Part shown: positions 55,861-64,000 of the stretch, one piece after another
How positions within the stretch are numbered: the stretch's first letter is position 1
Layout: each line of letters starts with the position of its first letter
NCBI GenBank assembly: GCA_944470555.2
Contig: OX104134.1
Coordinates: 9,155,248-9,219,247 of the forward strand
Length of the DNA stretch: 64,000 bases
Direction of reading: 5' to 3'
Origin: Heterobilharzia americana
Taxonomy: Eukaryota; Platyhelminthes; Trematoda; Strigeidida; Schistosomatidae
Translations under genes and position numbers: made by a program
Notes under the pieces: model-generated
The model's database searches: none
Told to the model about the DNA's origin: nothing
What the model saw: only the letters and a program-made list of their open reading frames with translations

Positions 55861-57689
55861 TGACCAACTGTACTGTTGAAAGATTTGGATAGAATTAAGA
55901 GAATCTGGTCAGGCAGCCTGATGATGAAAAGCATGTAGGTATGGATCCTTTACTCAAGAGAAAGCTGAAGACAACTACCGTTGGCTGGCGTGAATATGAT
56001 ATGTATTTGTGTCTTTTGGTTCAGTCGCTAGTGTTCAACTGGTGACCTGGTAACTACTACTCTCAATTTTTCTGTGACTCCGTTTTTTTATAAAGCTAGT
56101 CCATACTGGTATACAGTTGCAGTTTTTTTGAAATATGAGAATAGTTGTAGTTTACTGACCAGTTCTTCAAATGAAGAATTCAGAAAAAATGTCCAAACAA
56201 TTGGAAGAATTTAGGGGGGAATTTCAGTTAATTGGCAACACAGCGAGTTCGTATCACTGAATAACTTCAACTCGGAATAGAAATCAAGTTAGACTTTATC
56301 CTACAACATCAAGGAACAGTCGAGCAATTACTCAGTCGTTTGAAAATTCTATACTTTAACACTGAGTCATGCACCAAGTGAACGCTAATTAAGTTTTGCA
56401 CGGCAGAGTTTTACCAAAAGCTCTTACACAATAACAAACACTCCCAGCATAATTGAGAAGCATTAATTTCGTTTATTAGACGTTTCTTAGATGTTACACA
56501 GTGAAACAGTATCATTTACTGGACACCCTTTGGGACATGACTTACTGTCTATACTCATATCACATAACTCCACATCTTTGAGACATGATTTATAAGGTTC
56601 TAAATCTCTCTCGTCGTTTTCGATACGGATAGCAGAATTTGACTAACGTTTCGTTATTTAATACTAATAGCTTCATTAAAGTTATAGTCAATGACCATAA
56701 CTTTGACTATGGTTATAACTTTGATAAAGCTATTAGCACTAAATAGCAAAACGTCAGTCGAAACACATTTGTTTGTTTTACAGTCAGTGGGAAATACGAA
56801 TATCAAAATAATATAATTTACCCAATGCCCACATTTTTTCAAACCACCAAATCTCAACTTAGTTTGGATATCTATAAATGGGTAGCAGAGTTTCCATATA
56901 TCTGGGACAGATGCATAACCATCCCTATTGTGGATTTGAAGACTACTGAACAAACCCACAAGACTTTCACAGACAGAAGGCAGATATACAAATCATTGCA
57001 TATTCAGTATTCGAAAGCAAATCATTCTTAAGTATCGAAGTCTACGCGCACCAATTCCAACAAAGTTAAAGTAGCGGCAGAACGTATCAGTAAACTCTTT
57101 CTTAGAGAAGAAATCCATAAAAAAGTCAAGAAGTTGTACAATATCAGCAATGATATTGAATTAAAATGTAAGCTGATGCAAACAGTTAGTGAAAAATCAT
57201 TTTAATATAGTCTTAATTAATTAACATAAAACTGAAACGAGCAATATCGAGGCATCCACGCAGCAGCTCATAAGCTAATAGAGACCGATCAAATCGACGC
57301 TAATGTTCACTATATTTTGTGTGAATTTGTCCATTCAACTCCTGTTGCAGTCAAAATAACCCAGAACTTTACGAAATTCAACAAATTGGTTGTCCTTGAT
57401 AACATAATACACCTGATTTGAAGCACCTAAGCAATAGAATTCCATCCACAAGCGGGAATTTAGTACGTTTGTGCAAACTGATGAATCGATAAATGCAGTC
57501 TCACTGATAGCCGAAAACCCTCGATTTATTAGAATTAGCAGTTCAATAGCTCTCAATAATGTCATTCAATTTCAACGTGCGACCAGTCATTACTTTATAA
57601 CTGTCTTATATGCCACACTTATCAACACATCAAAGAAAAATGCACTAAGTTAGAGGCAAAGCAATAAGGAACACAACAGTCAAAATTGG
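55861..57689. other. No recognised gene; contains a foldback
   Basis: About 1.8 kb with the foldback at 56641-56759 as the only structured element. Frames at 56654-56959 and 56825-57031 are partly created by the foldback and show no motifs. Confidence 0.45.
56641..56759. repeat. Long imperfect hairpin (foldback)
   Basis: The left arm starting 'GACTAACGTTTCGTTATTTA' pairs with the right arm ending 'AAATAGCAAAACGTCAGTC'. The arms are about 50-55 bases with a loop of roughly 12 bases. Most mismatches by eye are transitions (A/G or C/T), which leave G-U pairs in one or other transcript. There is no coding content. It could be a foldback or MITE-type element, or a hairpin RNA precursor; nothing in the sequence decides. 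Confidence 0.8.
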
Positions 57690-58280
57690 TGGGAAATTGC
57701 GAAAAGAGAGCAAGGATGAACGAACCAATACTGAAGTTCAGCATGATGATTAAGATGAAGACAATGTGTGGATACATTTGCATCACTGACATCGATTCAG
57801 AGCCATATCACCTAGATTCTCTAACCGCTAGTTTTTGTTGTCACGTGGATCATAACCGGGGAGCATGCATTTGCCTACACAGATCATAACGACGGTCAAA
57901 GACTTCATGTACTGATGCCATATTTTAGTCTAGTCACGTCTTACCTTCTTTCAAGCCTGAAGATACTTCAACTGCCATTGTGCGACGAGGTAGCCAATGA
58001 CTAGGAATATGTAATACGTATCATAGTCACCTTAGTCATCTGGCTTTCCTCCCTAAAACACTACGCTCCTGGAGTGGTGACACGACGACACATGGCCGAT
58101 GTTATGGAGATAACGGTGGTCGAACATCTCAAACCTTCCCACCTCCTCTACCTTCAATGGCTATGGTTCATAGATATATATTAGAACAGGGCGAATTACA
58201 GCACAGTAAACTGAACCTTTAATCGAAAATCGGACGTCACAGAGGCCCAACAAATGGCGTAAGTTGGCAATAATAGCCCA

Positions 58281-58700
58281 TTAAGCCTTTTGTATCCGCA
58301 CTGAGGTTTCAACAGTCACTGACACTTCCACCTCTCCACAGCTGATCTGACTTCCAAGGCAGGCGAGGTGGTCAACGCGCTCAACCACTTCACTTGCTTT
58401 AGTTATGAGGGGTTCCAATGAAGACCCGTGTTCGAACAACAACTGGCTTTTGGGTGATGAGAAACGGATCCCGAACATACTGCACTTTCCACTCCCTGTA
58501 TCTGGGGTACTGTGCATCTTACCAGCGCCTTCACCCAAAAAGACCCTGTCATCTGCGTACGTTAGATCTACCAAGGATTTTCCTGCAGTAAGACCAACCC
58601 CTGTGAAGTTGAACGACAACCGGAAGACCTCCTTAAGTACATCTGAGAAATTAAAAAGAGAAAGTGGACATCCTTGAGGGACACCACCCGGCGCACACAA
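58281..58700 (-). pseudogene. LINE-A RT palm with intact YADD
   Basis: 139 codons: 'GGVPQGCPLSLFNFSDVLK' near residue 6, catalytic 'LVDLTYADDRVFLGEGAGKM' near 46, 'FGIRFSSPKSQLLFEHG' near 75 and 'ERVDHLACLGSQIS' near 107. The catalytic Asp pair is intact, but fingers and thumb are in other frames. Confidence 0.88.
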
Positions 58701-58978
58701 CTCACCTGATGACGCACCATAGGCTCCAACACGCCTGTTAGTGTTCTAGTAGAAACTTTTAACAGGATGGTGTAATTATCTGCTACCCTTTAATCAACAA
58801 ACATTGCCATGATAACTCTTGATTGACGGAGTCGAATGACATTTTCAAATCACAAAACACAGCTACGGGTGGGTGCTGATTAGTTTGCTTGTACTTCAGT
58901 AACTGACGGACGGCAAATATGTGGTCGACACCCAAAACCACGTTTGAAACCTACTTCCTTTTTTCGGGTTTGCTGTTA

Positions 58979-59167
58979 TCAAGCTTCACTAAGACATCTT
59001 ATAATAATAGAACCTAGAATCTTACAAACAATGTTGCTTAACCTGATCGATAATCCTCGAATATCGATTTTAAATACCTTCGGTAGGAACGCAGCTAGCC
59101 CCACAGTTCTTATTCCTTTCAGGTTACTGACAGCCTCCCCAAGTTCAACAAGAATTAAATAATCCAC
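58979..59167 (-). pseudogene. LINE-A RT fingers fragment
   Basis: 62 codons with 'GEAVSNLKGIRTVGLAAFLP' and 'RGLSIRLSNIVCKILGSIII', the segment ahead of the palm. Between this and 58700 the reading goes through 'VAVFCDLKMSFDSVNQEL' in another frame. Confidence 0.75.
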
Positions 59168-59879
59168 ATAAATGCTCTATTCACGATCAGACCGGATAGC
59201 AACCTACCGAAATCACCTACTCCCAGAGTGAATAACAGACGCATTCATATCCATTATGGTCTTGTCACTAATTGACTCTTTTGCCCGATTCTTTTAGACG
59301 AGTTCATCTCCTTAACGTTTTCTATCAAGCAGTGTTGGCTATCACTGCCCAGACTCTTTGTTATTTTAAATTCGGTTGCTTCCACATCTCCACAGGCGTG
59401 GAGCCGGCAAAAACGTGTTCACGTGCATCCTTCGGTCTCAAAGAAGCTGTGAAGATGCACTGACCTCTTCCTAGTAGTCAGTTACGGTCTGTTTCTGCAA
59501 CAAACTGAAGATGACACCAAGCATCCTCCAGCCGAATGACATTCTCCCTTTTCGATGATTCGCAAGCCAGTTCCTGCCCAGAAGCAGCCTCAGTATTCCA
59601 ATTGTCAAGGGCCGTCTGGAATGGTAATCTTGCTCTTGTTTTATACACCCACTTAAGTGTAGACTTCAGCAAGCTCGAAATAAAGCATGAACACCTTCCA
59701 AACATGTGCTGCAGTGATCAGTAGCAGAAATATGGTTTGTGCCCCAAACAGAGTTAGAGTGAGTGAGCACCACCTCAGATGATGTACCTTTTTGTCTGAT
59801 GCTTGAGCTGCACAGAAATAGACAGTTGTTTCAACATGTGTAGCAGGCAAGCGTCGTTATGCGTCTGAGATTGCGTGGT

Positions 59880-60430
59880 TAAGTGTATTTCTACCTGACT
59901 AGGCCTAACCATTTAAAATCGCCTGCTACGACAGTCACATCTGAATGTTCTGCTTTCAGTAGGAGGTTAAACAATTTCCGATAAAACTCATCTTCCACTT
60001 CAACCAAACTGTAGTCAGTGGATGTTTAAGCAGAAATTGCCAAGAAACAATGGAAACTTTGACTGTTCGTCTTAGTTCTCACTAAACCATTCAGTCGAAA
60101 AGCACACAAGTGCAGTTGATTGGGGTCCAGTCGAAAAGTGAACGCTCTGCTGTACGGCTGAATACAATACCTACACCTGCAAAACAGTGAAAACTAGCTA
60201 TCGAATCTCCAGAAACTAGAAGGATGGATTTAGCATATTCAACATATTAGTTGGATCAGGTTAGGTGAATAACTACACTTGGATCCTATATGCGTATCTC
60301 ATAAACACAGTACACTTCAGAGGTCCGAAGTGCCAGTTTAGGCTAGAGAAGCTTGTTGAACGATTCGACAGAGAATATGGACTTTGAGAGCTTCGATGGG
60401 TAGTTTGGAGTACGGTTTTGGGTAGCCCTG
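59880..60430 (-). pseudogene. LINE-A endonuclease, decayed
   Basis: Conceptual reading shows 'TSEVYCVYEIRIQDPSVVIH' (60310-60250, the catalytic E-T-R context with T lost and one stop) and 'FAGVGIVFSRTAERSLFDW' (about 60185-60125). These match the LINE-A endonuclease order. Several stops are present. Confidence 0.7.
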
Positions 60431-60799
60431 TTCCGTGAACTCAAGTCGTTGTGATGAGTTGCAGAGCTGGAGCGAACTGAATATAACTCAGGAACATCGA
60501 CCGAGAGACAGTCTGAAAAAATAGAGGGCAAAGATGTTGATAATACCTGAGGGAAATTCAGTGCTTGAGCGGATAAAACTGTCATCATGCTTAAAGGCAG
60601 AGAAGTCATCTACTTCAATGACAAGAGTACTTACATAATTTTCTGGATCCTGATTTTAGAATACCCCAAGTATCACTGCAGCATAACAATGAATATTGCC
60701 TTAATTGTCATGAAAAGCCAAACTTGTTGATTTCTCATATTATCTCCAGCGCCACTAAACTTACGTGACAAAGTATCTCTCTAAACACGGTAAAATGAA

Positions 60800-60990
60800 A
60801 TACAGTGTTAATGTGGTGGTGGTTTCGAAAAAATGTGGGATGGGTAATATGCAAGGGGTCATGGGTGCGCACCGCTGAGGAGTCCCGTGCTAGGACGAAA
60901 CAGCTGTTTAGTGCTTCCAGGTCTCCAATGTTCCCCCAACTGATGTTATTCCATGATGAATTCCAACCTAGAACCACTGATAAATCTACA
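60800..60990 (+). repeat. Hammerhead-bearing dispersed repeat
   Basis: The hammerhead sits in a stretch whose words 'GGGTGCGCACC' before it and 'AGTGCTTCCAGG' after it I recall as common in schistosome transcripts and genomic repeats. The limits are uncertain. It does not resemble the 331-bp unit at 55.3 kb, so it is a different hammerhead-bearing family. Confidence 0.55.
60868..60914 (+). ncRNA. Hammerhead ribozyme motif with intact core
   Basis: A self-cleaving RNA fold. Core box 1 is CTGAGGA (60875-60881; C3 U4 G5 A6 N7 G8 A9). Stem II GTCC/GGAC (60882-60885, 60893-60896) closes a 7-base loop. Core box 2 is GAA at 60897-60899. Stem III is the self-complementary ACAGCTGT (60900-60907), typical of schistosome hammerheads with tiny stem III that work as dimers. 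The cleavage triplet reads GTT. Stem I pairs GCAC upstream with GTGC (60911-60914), with a G-U and a C-A mismatch next to the core. All core nucleotides are present; GUU and the mismatch predict reduced cleavage. Confidence 0.85.
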
Positions 60991-60999
60991 CAAACCCTC

Positions 61000-62104
61000 A
61001 GATAGAATTAATATGCACACTATTGTGATAAAAATGGATAGAAAATCTCATTGTTATACCTATGTGTAAATATCACAGTAAGTTGGGTAGCAGAAGATTG
61101 ACTACACACAGGATGATTGAAGTTGAATGAAATTGTAAACTGTAGGAGTGTTTGAACTAGCGATTTGTGGGTTATTACAAAGACATTTTACAAGCTGTGG
61201 TAAGTAAACCAAAATAATATACTACCGACGCTCTTAGGTTGTCTTTCGAATACGTGTATTCCATCCACAAAGAAAACCACTCACCTACTGAAATGAAATC
61301 AAGATTCTACAAACAGTTGGGTGTTACAACTCCCTTCGTAGAGAACTGAATCAGTGATGCAGAGATTCCTACTTTTCTTCAAATTTCAATAGTCGGGCCA
61401 GCGACCACAAATAAATTTGTGTATTACGTTACGGGTCACATAAAGTTGTGAAAGAGGAAGCAGATCGAGGTTTGAATATCCAACATAAAGATGGATCAGA
61501 TAACCTGAACGCTGAAACACGGTCCCCCATCTTCTGATACAAATGACAGACAAACAAAACATATCACTGTAGTAGTCCCAAAAGCAAAACTTTACATCAT
61601 GACATCAGGGTAACAGCCAAAACCAAATAAGAGAGGAGAAAAACAAGTGGCAATAATAACCTTAGCTACAGATGTTACAAACATAAATCAGAAAAAAGCA
61701 TCGAAATGAATGTGTGAATCCTAAGGGTGAAGCCTTGATAGCAGCAAACTGATTTCTTGTCCAAGATGTAATAGTTATTTTAGCAAATTAGAATTTCAGC
61801 TGAGCAATTATTCTGTAATCAGTAAGTAGGGATGTGTTTGTCTTGATTGTTAAGACAAGAAAGAGTACCTAGTTTATAACTTATTAACATGGCCTACTTT
61901 AACAAAACTTGGAACAATGTGAGCACGAAGAAATGTACCTCGCAGTAAAACAGAAACATTATGAAGATAATTACATATATTTTTGTAGCTGGTTGTCAAC
62001 TAGCTTTTAAAGAGCGGAAACATGTCACTAACAAATTTAACTGATCATACTAATAGCCATTTAAATGGATTCAACGCTGTAACTTACTTTCATATTAGAT
62101 TGTT
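61000..62104. other. No recognised feature
   Basis: About 1.1 kb of AT-rich sequence with no long frames and no repeat shared within the window. Confidence 0.45.
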
Positions 62105-62400
62105 TATTTGATACAGCACACAGTGACACAGTATAATGTACTGCATGACATTTCAAACAGAATTTATTGGTCATATTCATATCAAAGTAATCATCCGACT
62201 TTCAAACTTCATCAATACAATCCAACGGTTCTTCATTCTTTCATCTTAAAGGTAGTAGAATTTTACACATATCTACATGTGACGAGTCATTCCTGTTACA
62301 TGTACCAAATGTTGATTCAATGAACAGAGATTCTGTGATTAGTCTCTACCTCCACTTAGCTATATTGGATTATCAAATAAACAATCTAATATGCAATTAC
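62105..62400 (+). repeat. Dispersed repeat E, copy 2
   Basis: Same orientation as 20029-20300 and about three-quarters identical by eye. Landmarks are 'CACAGTGACACAGTATAATG' (62119), 'TTCATATCAAAGTAATC' and 'CAACGGTTCTTCATTCTTTC' (62222). The boundaries are soft. Confidence 0.65.
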
Positions 62401-62829
62401 ACTAAACCACAGTGTCCATGTTTTTTCCCATAAACTAGAACTTACTCGTCCACGGCAAATAGGACAGGAGATAACACGTGAATAAATTGTCCGTTTCCAA
62501 TGTACTGTAAAACATTCCGCTAAAATATTTATTCAATAAAAAATAACGGGAGTCAATAGACGACATAAATAATTAACTCTAGCTATATGACAGAATAAAG
62601 AAAAAATCATACCATGATGCAATGTTAGATTGGTAAGAAAATTTAAATAATTTACATCCTGTATCACTCAATCCACCCATCCTTCTTGATACGTTAGTCT
62701 GCAGGAAAAAAACAGATAGCTATTCTACAGAGACAGAACAAGAACCATACAGTATTCGAATAATTAGTCGCAATTCATGATATTAATCTTTAAATTACAT
62801 AGCTTTGAAATTAGTTACCGACTGACTAA
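62401..62829. other. No recognised feature
   Basis: About 430 bp between repeat E and the next LINE-A copy. Nothing is recognised. Confidence 0.45.
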
Positions 62830-64000
62830 TAAAACCAATGCAAAACCTCGTAAACAAGTGTATCGCCTCAAGTTGCCATAATTCATACCAATATACGAAG
62901 AACAAGTAAATAGAAAAACACTGATATCAAAGTAGACAAATTTGCGTGAGAAAAAACAATTTGAAGATAGCGATTAGTGTAAGTGTTCATGCTTTAGAAG
63001 AAATCAAACGGTGAATGCATTTGCTCCATCGTGACCAATTTACAGCCATCTCACCAAGAGTCCTCAACCACTAACTCCTATCGTCTCGCCGACCCCAGCC
63101 AGACAATCTATACATCCTGACACGGTTCAGACTAACAGTTATGGACGTCATCCATTGGTGCCACGTCTTCATCTGGCCACTCTGAACTCTCTTCCAACTT
63201 AATCCAACCTCCCATAGCATGGAACATTGAGGTACGGAGTGGATCGGCATGCAAAACACATGTCCATGCCACCTCAGTCGATGAAGATTCACAACCTTAT
63301 CAATCAACTGATCTATCTTGCCTAGTACCCTTCGCCTAACCTCTACACTGCTCACACATTGATCCCATCAAACGCGAACAATGCTACGAAGACCTGTGAT
63401 TAAAACCCTGAAACCACTTCATGTCTCCTACTTTTGACGGTCATGTCTGACGGCCGTACAATAGGACAGAACGGACTGCAGCGTGGCATACTTTTCCTTT
63501 AACAGAGTCGGATATCTCGCCAGTCGTCACCAGAGATGATGCAAGTTTGCAGATGCCAAACGGACCTTCTGTATCTGAGCTGAGGTTTTGTCAGCAGCCC
63601 GTTCAGGCTGATGCAACTCTACAAGTAAGTGAAGTGGTCGACACATTCCATCACTTCACTCACTATTATTAAACTGAGAACGGTTGCAGACCAATTGTTG
63701 AACACTATCTTGCATGTGACTGGTACGAAACGCATGCCTTACATACTCAGATTCCTCCTCAACGCGTTCAGTAGACCTTGTATTGCATCAGCGTCTTCCC
63801 TGACCTACCAGAACAATATCATCTGCAAGTCAAGCAGATGACCTCCAGGGAGGGAAGGAGATCAATCCCTGTGAAGTTAGATGTACCTAAGGCTACGTTC
63901 AGTAGTACATCTATAACGATGTTAAACAGGAACGGTGACAATGGGCAGCCCTTGTGGAGACTAGGCGTCGTTAATTCTGATGACAACTCTCCATAAGCAA
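62830..64000 (-). mobile_element. LINE-A copy on minus strand, cut by the window edge
   Basis: The 3' UTR and C-terminal domain (frame 63355-63071) are nearly identical to 48903-49750. Unlike that copy it continues without a break into the RT palm: antisense of 'GCPLSPFLFNIVIDVLL' at about 63960-63890 and the adjacent 'FTGIDLLPSLEVICL' at 63870-63830, where the YADD box is degraded. It extends past 64000. Confidence 0.85.

Larger units (their letters stand above)
57740..60620 (-). mobile_element. LINE-A copy, nearly full length, inactive
   Basis: 2.9 kb on the minus strand: 5' coding start (about 60609), endonuclease (60420-59880), linker (59705-59478 and neighbours), RT (59167-58281), C-terminal domain (58280-57950) and 3' UTR to about 57740. 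Every domain can be followed by ordered motifs but frames change repeatedly. It is the most complete LINE-A here and the best template for defining the family. Confidence 0.83.

Overview
The window is eukaryotic and almost certainly from a blood fluke (Schistosomatidae, most likely Schistosoma). The evidence is an AT-rich background, a Rab2 gene whose first intron is only 35 bp, several non-LTR retrotransposon lineages typical of schistosomes, a Ty3/gypsy element with a tRNA-Trp-type primer site, and hammerhead-ribozyme-bearing repeats. The species cannot be fixed from sequence alone.

Only one host gene is recognisable. RAB2 lies on the minus strand, with exons at 18122-18077, 18041-17902, 14696-14614 and 6771-6498. 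These encode residues 1-181 of a protein whose relatives have about 212. The last exon, carrying the prenylated tail, was not found and probably lies beyond the left edge. Introns 1-3 are about 35 bp, 3.2 kb and 7.8 kb; the 7.8-kb intron is packed with retrotransposon debris.

Layout. 1-6.5 kb: an (AT)n tract, LINE-A and LINE-B copies (RTE-like). 6.5-18.1 kb: RAB2 with LINE-A pieces in both orientations. 18.1-27.2 kb: solo gypsy LTR, Penelope-like RT remnant, unknown repeats R, F and G. 27.2-31.6 kb: a nearly complete but dead CR1/SR1-like LINE. 32-38.9 kb: LINE tails and an R copy. 38.9-43.6 kb: a gypsy element with two LTRs, inserted into a CR1-like fragment and carrying internal deletions. 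43.7-46.7 kb: two head-to-head R copies and a LINE tail; then a 180-base assembly gap. 47-48.9 kb: no recognised feature. 48.9-53.9 kb: LINE-A copies head to head and a LINE-B copy. 55.3-55.9 kb: a decayed tandem hammerhead satellite/SINE. 57.7-61 kb: a long LINE-A and a hammerhead with intact core. 62.8-64 kb: another LINE-A, cut by the window edge.

The genes do not form a pathway. This is a single trafficking GTPase in a bed of nested, mostly inactivated mobile elements. The least explained items are repeat family R (about 1.27 kb, non-coding, four or five copies here), repeat F with its short ORF, the foldback at 56.64-56.76 kb, and the two hammerhead loci.
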